The notes beneath the pieces are model-generated. The model was given only the letters and a program-made list of their open reading frames with translations, was not told the origin of the DNA and did no database searches. Shown here one piece after another: positions 1-5,568 of a stretch of 5,568 nt of DNA. Position 1 is the first letter of the stretch. The number at the start of each line of letters is the position of its first letter. The translations under genes and the position numbers were made by a program. Source of the DNA: Leucobacter sp. GTDB lineage: Bacteria; Actinomycetota; Actinomycetes; Actinomycetales; Microbacteriaceae. The stretch is taken from the NCBI GenBank assembly GCA_012510755.1, contig JAAZHL010000296.1, forward strand, positions 1 to 5,568, given 5' to 3'.

Positions 1-11
1 CCCTTTGGCTT

Positions 12-102
12 CGGTAGGGCTCGGCAGGGGGACGGGACTACGGCAGGGAGGCTGGGTTGGCGGCTGCTCGGCTCGGCAGGGGCCGGCAGAGGCCCGGCAG
101 AA
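12..102. repeat. G-rich region with six CGGYAG words; no gene in the first 120 bases
   Basis: The word CGGCAG or CGGTAG starts at 12, 22, 41, 74, 84 and 95. Four of the six copies continue as CGGYAGGG. The 13-mer GGCTCGGCAGGGG occurs twice, at 18-30 and 70-82. Copies are 10, 19, 33, 10 and 11 bases apart, so several steps are close to one or more turns of the helix. A short perfect hairpin is also present: GGGCC at 80-84, a six-base loop, and GGCCC at 91-95. No convincing reading frame covers this stretch. It lies just past the stop codon of the minus-strand protease gene. It could be degenerate repeat DNA, part of a 3' untranslated region, or the edge of a longer array that starts outside the window. 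No T-run follows the hairpin on either strand, so I do not call it a terminator. Confidence 0.55.
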
Positions 103-120
103 AAGCGAGAGCTGGCGGGG

Positions 121-909
121 CTAGGTGGGTGTCCCGAACAGCGTCGGCCAGAGCGCTAAGGCCAACGGGTAGCCTGCAAAACTTACGATGTCGAGCAGCC
201 AGTGTGCGACGATCAGCGGCAGTGCGCGCCCCCAGCGATGGTACGCCCAAGCGAAGACGACGCCCATCACGATGTTGCCGATGAACCCGCCAAATCCTTG
301 GTACAGGTGGTATGTGCCACGTAGCAAGGCGCTCGCAAGAATGATGCCAATGGTGCCCACACCAAGTTTGCGCAGCCGGTCAAAGAGATAGGCCACCACG
401 ATGAGCTCTTCGACGAGCGCGGCTTTAAGCGCCATGAGCACAAGCACCGGCACAGTCCACCAGTGGGCGTCGAGAGCGGTAGCAACGACGGTGGTGTTGA
501 TGCCGATTGCTCGGGTGAACACGTAAAATACGAGACCCGGTATGCCGATGGCGGCAGCGAGCACGAAGCCGAAACCGCTCTCGCGCAGCCACCAGCGTGG
601 GGCGACGGTGCCTGTGGCGCCAAGCCCGAGCGCACCGAGGTGAGGTCGGCGAGCACGCCAGACCAAGAACACAACGAGAGCCACAGGTGCGAGGCCAAAG
701 GTGAAGCTCAACAGCTGATAGATGAGATCAAAGGCGGGGCGCTCTGCGAGCGGGCGATTGATGGTCGCTGTCTGAGATGAGAGCGCCGTCTCGCGGGTGA
801 CGCGCTCGACGATCGCGACGATGGAATAGACGGCAGAGGCGCCGAGCGAGAGCGCGAGCACGATCGTGATCTCCCACCGCAGGCGAACCTTTGAAAGCGT
901 TGTTGACAC
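121..909 (-). CDS. CPBP family intramembrane metalloprotease (CAAX-protease / bacteriocin-processing type)
   Basis: This 262-residue, strongly hydrophobic protein has about six to eight predicted membrane segments, including roughly residues 13-33, 62-84, 111-132, 151-170, 183-205 and 228-250. The conserved half of the CPBP (Abi) family is visible in order. Motif 1 is the Glu pair E167-E168 in VEELIVVAYL. Motif 2 contains H201 in LLRGTYHLYQG. Motif 3 is AHWLLD, with H236 and D240. In the family these Glu and His residues form the membrane-embedded active site. The usual Arg of EExxxR is V172 here and the usual Phe of FxxxH is R197. From memory, this pattern with RGxYHLYQG is common in actinobacterial members. 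The substrate is unknown: relatives cleave prenylated proteins, process peptides, or act in self-immunity. The start is GTG at 909, with only a weak AGG upstream, and the stop is TAG at 121-123. The gene diverges from the importer operon and no link in function is evident. Confidence 0.85.
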   Translation of the reverse strand: MSTTLSKVRLRWEITIVLALSLGASAVYSIVAIVERVTRETALSSQTATINRPLAERPAFDLIYQLLSFTFGLAPVALVVFLVWRARRPHLGALGLGATGTVAPRWWLRESGFGFVLAAAIGIPGLVFYVFTRAIGINTTVVATALDAHWWTVPVLVLMALKAALVEELIVVAYLFDRLRKLGVGTIGIILASALLRGTYHLYQGFGGFIGNIVMGVVFAWAYHRWGRALPLIVAHWLLDIVSFAGYPLALALWPTLFGTPT

Positions 910-915
910 GCGCCT

Positions 916-921
916 AGCGTA
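916..921 (-). promoter_or_regulatory. Possible -10 element for a leaderless protease transcript
   Basis: Read on the minus strand, TACGCT matches the actinobacterial -10 pattern TANNNT. It ends six bases before the GTG start codon. That spacing would place the transcription start at or next to the start codon, which would explain the lack of a good Shine-Dalgarno. I see no clear -35 box at the right distance. Such a short pattern can easily arise by chance, so this is a tentative call. Confidence 0.25.
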
Positions 922-970
922 TCGGGGCGCGGGCGCAGTGAGGTGAACGCATCTGTGAGCCAGCTGAGCG

Positions 971-988
971 TTGTGTCACGATTGTGTC
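971..988. repeat. Tandem TTGTGTC direct repeat in the divergent intergenic region
   Basis: TTGTGTC occurs at 971-977 and again at 982-988, a period of 11 bases, close to one helical turn. Aligned as 11-mers, the two copies agree at 8 of 11 positions. The pair sits in the 206-nt gap between the protease gene and the binding-protein gene, 62 bases upstream of the first base of the protease and 128 bases before the binding-protein start. Two copies on the same helix face could be an operator for a regulator that binds direct repeats. No known regulator is recognised from the sequence. Confidence 0.35.
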
Positions 989-1011
989 GCATATCTACAA
1001 CCAAATGTGCG

Positions 1012-1050
1012 TTGAACTGGTGACTTTGGCTAGGCTGAATTGGTTAGTAT
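1012..1050 (+). promoter_or_regulatory. Candidate promoter region for the ABC importer operon
   Basis: Two weak options are visible. The first is TAGTAT at 1045-1050, which fits TANNNT and matches four of six bases of TATAAT. Its best -35 match is GTGACT at 1020-1025, but the 19-base spacer is long. The second is TTGAAC at 1012-1017, followed after 17 bases by CTGAAT at 1035-1040. Either would give a leader of about 60 to 70 bases that contains the hairpins at 1055-1094. The sequence alone does not choose between them. Confidence 0.3.
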
Positions 1051-1054
1051 TCAT

Positions 1055-1094
1055 CTCCGGTTTCGGAGCGCGCAATCCGCGCGTCACCGAACGG
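1055..1094 (+). promoter_or_regulatory. Structured 5' leader of the binding-protein mRNA
   Basis: Two folds are possible and exclude each other. The first is CTCCG (1055-1059) pairing with CGGAG (1064-1068) across a GTTT loop. The second is a longer imperfect stem, with TTCGG (1062-1066) pairing with CCGAA (1087-1091). Inside it CGCGC (1069-1073) pairs with GCGCG (1079-1083), and CCG at 1057-1059 may add pairs with CGG at 1092-1094. Bases 1064-1066 are needed by both folds. The structure ends a few bases before the Shine-Dalgarno, so it might protect the mRNA 5' end or tune translation. It matches no riboswitch family I recognise. Confidence 0.3.
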
Positions 1095-1101
1095 AAACAA
1101 C

Positions 1102-1108
1102 AAGGAGG
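1102..1108 (+). promoter_or_regulatory. Strong Shine-Dalgarno that fixes the binding-protein start
   Basis: AAGGAGG lies seven bases before the GTG at 1116. It is the strongest ribosome-binding site in the window. It supports the GTG start, which opens directly into a lipoprotein signal peptide, over the in-frame ATG at 984, which would add 44 residues unlike a signal peptide. Confidence 0.85.
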
Positions 1109-1115
1109 AAGATCA

Positions 1116-2729
1116 GTGAAACGTTCACGGATCGGTCTGAGCGTCACTGCGCTCGCCACCGCTAGTGCACTGACACTCGCGGGCTGTGCATCGAGCGACA
1201 GCGGCGACAGCGCTGCCGCAGGTGGCGCCATCATCATCGGTACCACCGAGGTCGTCACGTCACTTGACCCCGCTGGCGCATACGACAACGGCTCGTTCGG
1301 CATCATGACCAACGTGTACCCGTTCTTGCTGAACAACCCGATCGGTTCGAGTGACGTTGAGCCCGACATCGCTGTGTCGGCCGAGTTCACGGCACCGACC
1401 GAATACACCGTGGTGCTGAAAGATGGCTTGACCTTCGCGAACGGCAACGAGCTGACCTCGTCTGACGTCAAGTTCACCTTTGATCGACTCGTCGCTATCT
1501 CAGACCCCAATGGGCCGCAAGACCTGCTTGCAAACCTTGAGAGCGTTGAGATTATCGACGACACCACTGTGGTCTTCCACCTGCTCTCAGAGAACGATCA
1601 GACCTTCCCGCAGGTGCTCTCGAGCCCCGCTGGCCCGATCGTTGACGAAGAAGTGTTTTCGGCTGACGCTGTAACCAGCGACACCGACATCGTTGCTGGC
1701 AAGCCCTTCGCTGGTCAGTACACGCTCGAAAACTTCGACAAGGGCAACCTGGCCTCATACAAGGCGAACTCGGTCTACCAGGGGCTCTGGGGTGCACCCG
1801 AGTCTGAAGAGATCAACGTGAAGTACTTCGCTGGTGAGTCGAACCTCAGCCAGGCGATTGAAACCAAGGCAGTCGACGTTGCATTCCGCAGCCTTTCGGC
1901 TACCGACGTTGAGAAGTTTGAGAGCACTGATGGCCTCTATGTCGTGAAGGGCCCGGGCGGCGAGATTCGCTACATCGTCTTCAACTTCGGCATTCAGCCC
2001 TTCGGCTCGCTGACCGGTGAGGCAGATGAGGCGAAGGCTCTGGCAGTTCGCCAGGCGGCTGCCGATCTGCTCGATCGCGAGAAGCTCTCTGAGCAGGTTT
2101 TCTTGGGTACTTACACCCCGCTGTACAGCTACGTGCCTGAGGGCCTGACTGGCGCAACGCAGTCGCTGCTCGACCTGTACGGTGACGGCAACGGTGGCCC
2201 TGACGCCGCGCGTGCCGCAGAGCGCCTTGCAGCAGCTGGCATTGAGACGCCTGTTGAGCTTAACCTGCAGTACGCGGGCGAGCGTTACGGTGCTGCCTCG
2301 GCAGAAGAATACGCACAGATCAAGGCTCAGCTCGAAGCTGACGGGCTGTTCACTGTGAACCTGCAGTCGACCGAGTGGGGCCAGTTTACGCAAGACCGCA
2401 CCGCCGACATCTACCAGGCTCACCAGCTCGGTTGGTTCCCTGATTACTCAGATGCCGACAACTACCTCACCCCGTTCTTCCTTGATGGTGGTTTCCTTGC
2501 GAACCACTACAACAACGACGAGGTCAACGCACTCATTCGCACCCAGCTGGCAACCCCAGACGCCGATGAGCGCACCGCGATGATTGAACAGATTCAAGAT
2601 CTGGTTGCTGCCGATCTGTCAACGCTGCCGATGCTGCAGGGTGCACAGGTTGCGGTTGCCGTCGACGCTGTTGAAGGCGTCACGCTCGATCCCTCCTTCA
2701 AGTTCCGTTTCGGAACCCTGAAGAAGTAG
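1116..2729 (+). CDS. Peptide-type ABC transporter substrate-binding lipoprotein (SBP_bac_5 / DppA-OppA family)
   Basis: This 537-residue extracellular binding protein captures the ligand and delivers it to the permeases encoded downstream. Residues 1-24 form a lipoprotein signal peptide: a basic start (VKRSR), a hydrophobic core, and the lipobox LAGC with C24 as the predicted lipidated residue. A Ser/Gly/Ala-rich linker follows to about residue 37. The family hallmark region is at about 98-125, with LKDGLTFANGNELTSSDV followed by KFTFDRL. Near 437-455, QLGWFPDYSDADNYLTPFF resembles the stretch that in DppA-type proteins carries the Asp contacting the peptide amino terminus. This favours a peptide ligand, but the family also binds nickel, glutathione, sugars and other solutes. 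The length is normal for the family. The GTG start is chosen for its strong Shine-Dalgarno and the signal peptide. The gene leads the importer operon and is followed by a hairpin that probably sets its expression above that of the membrane genes. Confidence 0.93.
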   Translation: MKRSRIGLSVTALATASALTLAGCASSDSGDSAAAGGAIIIGTTEVVTSLDPAGAYDNGSFGIMTNVYPFLLNNPIGSSDVEPDIAVSAEFTAPTEYTVVLKDGLTFANGNELTSSDVKFTFDRLVAISDPNGPQDLLANLESVEIIDDTTVVFHLLSENDQTFPQVLSSPAGPIVDEEVFSADAVTSDTDIVAGKPFAGQYTLENFDKGNLASYKANSVYQGLWGAPESEEINVKYFAGESNLSQAIETKAVDVAFRSLSATDVEKFESTDGLYVVKGPGGEIRYIVFNFGIQPFGSLTGEADEAKALAVRQAAADLLDREKLSEQVFLGTYTPLYSYVPEGLTGATQSLLDLYGDGNGGPDAARAAERLAAAGIETPVELNLQYAGERYGAASAEEYAQIKAQLEADGLFTVNLQSTEWGQFTQDRTADIYQAHQLGWFPDYSDADNYLTPFFLDGGFLANHYNNDEVNALIRTQLATPDADERTAMIEQIQDLVAADLSTLPMLQGAQVAVAVDAVEGVTLDPSFKFRFGTLKK

Positions 2730-2740
2730 TCGCATTTCAG

Positions 2741-2773
2741 CAGGGAGGGGCGCCCAAACGGGCCCCCTCCCTG
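2741..2773 (+). promoter_or_regulatory. Strong GC-rich hairpin between the binding-protein and permease genes (attenuator or mRNA stabiliser)
   Basis: CAGGGAGGGG at 2741-2750, a bulged C at 2751 and GCCC at 2752-2755 pair fully with 2760-2773 across an AAAC loop. This gives 14 base pairs with one bulged base, starting 11 bases after the TAG stop. The stem is not followed directly by a T-run: TAGCCTG comes first and then TTTT at 2781-2784. It is therefore a poor classical terminator and more likely causes partial termination or blocks 3' exonucleases. Similar hairpins behind binding-protein genes are known to raise their transcript level relative to the permeases. The stem ends only 15 bases before the next start codon. 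Confidence 0.75.
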
Positions 2774-2788
2774 TAGCCTGTTTTCATC

Positions 2789-3865
2789 ATGACTCTCGAC
2801 GTAGAAGTGCCGCAGCAGGCACCAACCCAGAAGCGCCGCTCGGGTGGCGGCTTTGGGCGCTACCTACTTTGGCGTGCCCTCCTGATCATTCCGACCGTGT
2901 TCATTCTGGTCACCATGGTGTTTCTGTTGATGCGCACCATCGGAGACCCGATCACCGCCTCGGTCGGCGACCGCATGCCACCTGATCAGCTCGCCCAGCG
3001 GATGCATGAGGCGGGCTATGACCGCCCGATCCTCGTACAGTATTTTGAGTACCTCGGCCAGATCTTTACCGGCAACTTCGGCACCACCATTAGCGATAAT
3101 CGCCCGGTGCTCGAAGTGCTCACCACGTTTGGCGCGGCGACGCTCGAACTCGCCGCGTTCACCTTGATCGTTGCGTTCATCGTCGGCATTCCGTTGGGTA
3201 TGTTGGCGGCATACTACCGGGATCGCGGGCCCGATGCGGCGCTGCGTATCTTCGCAATTTTCACCTACGCCACCCCGGTCTTCTTCTCGGGTCTGTTGCT
3301 CAAGCTCATTTTCGGTATCTGGCTCGGCTGGTTGCCGGTATCGGGTCGTGCCTCGATCGCCAGCGAATTGAAGATTCAGATGCTTGCGAACCCGTCAGGC
3401 TTTTATGTGATTGACGCGATTCGCCTTGGGAGTTTTGAAGTGCTTGGCGACGTGCTGCTGCACGCAATTCTGCCCGCGCTCACGCTCGGCCTGATGACCG
3501 CCGGCATCTTCTTGCGTCTCGTGCGCACCAACATGATTGGCACGCTCGGCCAAGAATATGTTGATTCGGGTCGTTCGCGTGGTGTGAGCGAATACCGTTT
3601 GGTCACCAAGCATGCCTACCGCCCAGCACTCATTCCCATCATCACGGTGATCGGTCTGCAGATTGCGCTGTTGCTTGGCGGCGCGGTGCTGACCGAAAGC
3701 ACCTTCGAGTGGAAGGGTCTCGGCTTTCAACTCGCGTACTACTTGAGCGCGCGTGACTTTGTGGCGGTGCAGGGCATTGTTGCCATGCTCGCGGTGATTG
3801 TCGCGCTGTCGAACTTTGTGGTTGATGTGCTCGCTGCATTGATCGACCCGAGAGTGAGGTATTGA
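2789..3865 (+). CDS. ABC transporter permease, DppB/OppB type
   Basis: This 358-residue protein is one of the two inner-membrane channel subunits of the peptide-type importer. After a polar, basic amino-terminal tail of about 24 residues, the first membrane segment runs at about 25-49. Further segments lie at about 115-142, 152-178, 220-245, 282-305 and 328-352, the six expected of the family. The large external loop at about 50-110 contains GYDRPILVQYFEYLGQIFTG, a typical DppB pattern. The cytoplasmic EAA-type loop that contacts the ATPase is at about 256-284 (EYVDSGRSRGVSEYRLVTKH, then RPALIP). The protein ends in LIDPRVRY, matching the family's usual DPR ending. No Shine-Dalgarno is visible before the ATG, only a T-rich stretch preceded by the 14-bp hairpin. 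No better start exists downstream before the first membrane segment. The stop is 1 nt before the next permease gene. The substrate is inferred from the binding protein only. Confidence 0.93.
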   Translation: MTLDVEVPQQAPTQKRRSGGGFGRYLLWRALLIIPTVFILVTMVFLLMRTIGDPITASVGDRMPPDQLAQRMHEAGYDRPILVQYFEYLGQIFTGNFGTTISDNRPVLEVLTTFGAATLELAAFTLIVAFIVGIPLGMLAAYYRDRGPDAALRIFAIFTYATPVFFSGLLLKLIFGIWLGWLPVSGRASIASELKIQMLANPSGFYVIDAIRLGSFEVLGDVLLHAILPALTLGLMTAGIFLRLVRTNMIGTLGQEYVDSGRSRGVSEYRLVTKHAYRPALIPIITVIGLQIALLLGGAVLTESTFEWKGLGFQLAYYLSARDFVAVQGIVAMLAVIVALSNFVVDVLAALIDPRVRY

Positions 3866-3866
3866 G

Positions 3867-4958
3867 ATGACCAGCACTCCTGTGGTTGCTACTCGCGAGC
3901 GCGGCATGCGCGCTTGGCCAGTGATTCGTGAGCTTCGTCAGAGCGTCGGGCTGCAGCGCACCATGCTGGTGACCGGGCTCGTGCTCGTAGCGCTTTTCGT
4001 CGTGCTCGCGGTGTTTGCGCCGCTGATCGCGCCATACAGCTTCAACGCGTTGAGCGGGCCCGACGGTGACTTTGGTTCACGACAAGCGCCCTCGCTCGCT
4101 CACCCGTTTGGCACGACGATCGCTGGGTACGATGTGCTGTCACGCGTCATCTGGGGCTCACGAACGGCATTGCTGACCATCGTGATCGCGGTGCTCAGCT
4201 CGATCTTTGTGGGTACGGCGCTGGGTTTGATCTCGGGCTATCTTGGCGGGGCTCTTGACCGCGTGCTCGTGATGATTGCCGACGCAATCTATGCGTTTCC
4301 ATCGTTGCTGCTCGCAATTGTGATGTCGATCATGATTTCGGGTGGCCAATCGAGTCTGTGGGGCGGCATTTGGTCGGCGGCCCTGTCGATCACTGTGGTG
4401 TTTATTCCGCAGTACTTCAGGGTCGTCCGCAGTGAAGTGTTGCGCGTCAAAAGCGAAGCGTTCGTCGAATCTGCTCGCGTGATTGGCGCGTCGCATCGTC
4501 GCATTATGGTGCAGCATGTGTTTCGCAACTCGACTCGTTCATTGCCGCTCGTGTTCACCTTGAACGCGTCTGAAGCGATTTTGACTCTGGCAGGGCTCGG
4601 GTTCTTGGGCTTCGGTATTGAGCCAAACTCGGCGGCAGAGTGGGGGTACGACCTCAACAAGGCTGTCGCTGACGTGACAAATGGTATCTGGTGGACCAGC
4701 CTGTGGCCGGGTCTCGCGATCGTACTGATCGTGATGGGCCTGACCTTGACCGGTGAGAGTCTGAACGACCTGTCTGACCCGCGTTTGCGTGTGCGCCGCC
4801 GGGCCAAAGCAGGCACCGGGGCAGTGGCGTCAACATCGGTCGCTTCGGCTGCTGCGTCTGGCTCGGCTGCAGCGCCTGAACCGGTTGGGTCGACAAACCC
4901 GACTGGGTTCGCTGATGGGCAGGCCGAGGGCAACCAAGCAAAGGGGCAGGGTGCATGA
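3867..4958 (+). CDS. ABC transporter permease, DppC/OppC type, with a low-complexity C-terminal tail
   Basis: This 363-residue protein is the second channel subunit, the partner of the permease just upstream. An amino-terminal cytoplasmic segment leads to membrane segment 1 at about 32-56. The OppC-specific region follows at 78-93 (LAHPFGTTIAGYDVLS), then hydrophobic segments at about 98-124, 132-158, 164-183, 226-250 and 276-294. The EAA-type ATPase contact loop is at about 199-222 (FVESARVIGASHRRIMVQHV, then FRNS). The normal family end, LNDLSDPRLR, is at 299-308. About 55 further residues rich in Ala, Ser, Gly and Pro follow and have no predicted fold. The start is ATG 1 nt after the previous stop, with GAGGT at 3856-3860 inside the end of the upstream gene, so translation is probably coupled. 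The last bases overlap the ATPase gene as ATGA. Within 78-93 the usual GTD-x-x-GRD reads GTTIAGYD. Confidence 0.93.
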   Translation: MTSTPVVATRERGMRAWPVIRELRQSVGLQRTMLVTGLVLVALFVVLAVFAPLIAPYSFNALSGPDGDFGSRQAPSLAHPFGTTIAGYDVLSRVIWGSRTALLTIVIAVLSSIFVGTALGLISGYLGGALDRVLVMIADAIYAFPSLLLAIVMSIMISGGQSSLWGGIWSAALSITVVFIPQYFRVVRSEVLRVKSEAFVESARVIGASHRRIMVQHVFRNSTRSLPLVFTLNASEAILTLAGLGFLGFGIEPNSAAEWGYDLNKAVADVTNGIWWTSLWPGLAIVLIVMGLTLTGESLNDLSDPRLRVRRRAKAGTGAVASTSVASAAASGSAAAPEPVGSTNPTGFADGQAEGNQAKGQGA

Positions 4959-5568
4959 GTAAGGTGCTAGATATTCGTGACCTCGAAGTCACGTTCTCAA
5001 CTGACCGAGGGCCCGTCAAGGCTGTTGACCAGATCTCTCTCGAAGTTGCCCCCCGCAGCGTGCTCGCGGTGGTTGGTGAATCAGGATCAGGCAAGACCGT
5101 CACGGCAAAAACCGTGCTCGGCCTGCTGCCCGAGACCGCGGTCACGCAAGGTGTGGTGCTGCTCGCGAATACTACCGGGGGCGATGCGAACAATGTGCTG
5201 AGCCTGAGCCCAGAGCAACTGCGTGCCGTGCGCGGCCGTGATGTTGCGATGGTCTTTCAAGAGGCGTCGACCGCGCTCAACCCGGTATTTACGGTTGGCT
5301 GGCAGATTGCCGAAGGCTTGCGGGCGCACGATTCGAAGATTTCGAAGAAGGCCGCACGTGCTCGCGCCATTGAGATGCTGCGCAAGGTGGGTATTCCCGA
5401 GCCAGAACGCCGTGTTGATGCCTACCCGCATCAGCTGTCTGGTGGGCAGAAGCAGCGCGTGGTGATTGCGATGGCGCTCTCATTGAACCCAGGGTTGATT
5501 GTCGCCGATGAGCCGACCACGGCGCTTGACGTGACGGTGCAGGCTGAGATTCTCGAACTGTTGCGGCA
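4955..5568 (+). CDS. ABC transporter ATP-binding protein, DppD/OppD type (partial, cut by window end)
   Basis: The first 204 residues of the cytoplasmic ATPase that powers the importer are present. The Walker A motif GESGSGKT is at 41-48 and the Q-loop Gln is Q102 in MVFQEASTALNP. The signature LSGGQ is at 161-165 (LSGGQKQRVVIAMAL). Walker B is LIVADEP at 181-187 with catalytic E186, and the D-loop ALD is at 190-192. The switch His and the peptide-family C-terminal region (a Cys-containing iron-sulfur site in many members) lie beyond the window. The start ATG overlaps the upstream stop as ATGA, and AAGGGG at 4941-4946 is a good ribosome-binding site. Between strands the protein has a slightly long loop at about 71-82 (ANTTGGDANN). 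The Q-loop reads FQEAS where FQEPM or FQEPS is usual. It could be a single-domain protein followed by a DppF gene, or the first half of a fused DppD-DppF protein, which is common in actinobacteria. The window cannot tell. Confidence 0.95.
   Translation, partial: MSKVLDIRDLEVTFSTDRGPVKAVDQISLEVAPRSVLAVVGESGSGKTVTAKTVLGLLPETAVTQGVVLLANTTGGDANNVLSLSPEQLRAVRGRDVAMVFQEASTALNPVFTVGWQIAEGLRAHDSKISKKAARARAIEMLRKVGIPEPERRVDAYPHQLSGGQKQRVVIAMALSLNPGLIVADEPTTALDVTVQAEILELLR

Noticed and set aside
80..95. GGGCC-N6-GGCCC hairpin as a terminator of the protease gene
   Set aside because: The stem is only five pairs and no T-run follows on the minus strand. It is better explained by the GC-rich repeats around it.
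463..780. 105-residue plus-strand frame opposite the CPBP protease gene
   Set aside because: The protease frame on the other strand carries the family motifs and membrane segments. This frame shows none.
984..1115. In-frame ATG at 984 as the start of the binding protein
   Set aside because: It has no ribosome-binding site and adds 44 residues that do not look like a signal peptide. The GTG at 1116 has AAGGAGG at ideal spacing and begins directly with a basic, hydrophobic, lipobox-bearing signal peptide.
1755..2423. 222-residue open frame on the minus strand inside the binding-protein gene
   Set aside because: It is fully antisense to a well-supported gene, has no recognisable motif, and is the kind of open shadow frame that GC-rich coding DNA produces.
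2741..2784. Hairpin as a full Rho-independent terminator that would end the transcript after the binding protein
   Set aside because: The stem is strong, but the T-run is short and begins seven bases after it. The permease and ATPase genes downstream belong to the same importer and have no clear promoter of their own, so read-through is expected.
4289..4933. 214-residue open frame on the minus strand inside the second permease gene
   Set aside because: It is antisense to a clear permease, lacks family motifs, and has a composition typical of a shadow frame.
1..5568. CRISPR array, tRNA, rRNA, insertion sequence or attachment site
   Set aside because: Reading both strands, I found no regularly spaced repeats with unique spacers, no tRNA-like cloverleaf, no transposase motifs and no flanking inverted repeats.

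Overview
The window looks like chromosomal DNA from a high-GC actinobacterium. The protein motifs, GC-rich third codon positions, GTG starts and a CPBP protease of an actinobacterial type all agree. A member of the Microbacteriaceae is a guess I cannot prove from the sequence.

There are two transcription units, facing away from each other. On the left, on the minus strand, is one gene for a multi-pass CPBP-family intramembrane protease (121-909). Beyond its 3' end lies a G-rich, gene-free 120 bases with six copies of a CGGYAG word. On the right, on the plus strand, is the front of a peptide-type ABC importer operon. It encodes a lipoprotein solute-binding protein (1116-2729), a DppB/OppB-type permease (2789-3865), a DppC/OppC-type permease (3867-4958) and a DppD/OppD-type ATPase (4955 onward), which is cut by the window edge after 204 residues. 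The second ATPase gene or domain expected for this family would lie beyond the edge.

The binding protein captures a ligand outside the membrane, most likely a short peptide. The two permeases form the channel and the ATPase drives transport. The three membrane-complex genes are tightly packed: 1 nt separates the permeases, and an ATGA overlap joins the second permease to the ATPase. The binding-protein gene is set apart by a 59-nt gap that holds a strong GC-rich hairpin. This is a common way to make more binding protein than membrane complex. The 206-nt divergent intergenic region holds a tandem TTGTGTC repeat with an 11-nt period, weak promoter candidates, a structured leader and a strong Shine-Dalgarno that fixes the binding-protein start.

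I see no new biological system here. The genes belong to well-known families. The points worth a second look are small: the intergenic hairpin together with a permease start that lacks a Shine-Dalgarno, the repeat-rich left edge, the repeat between the divergent genes, and a low-complexity tail on the second permease.
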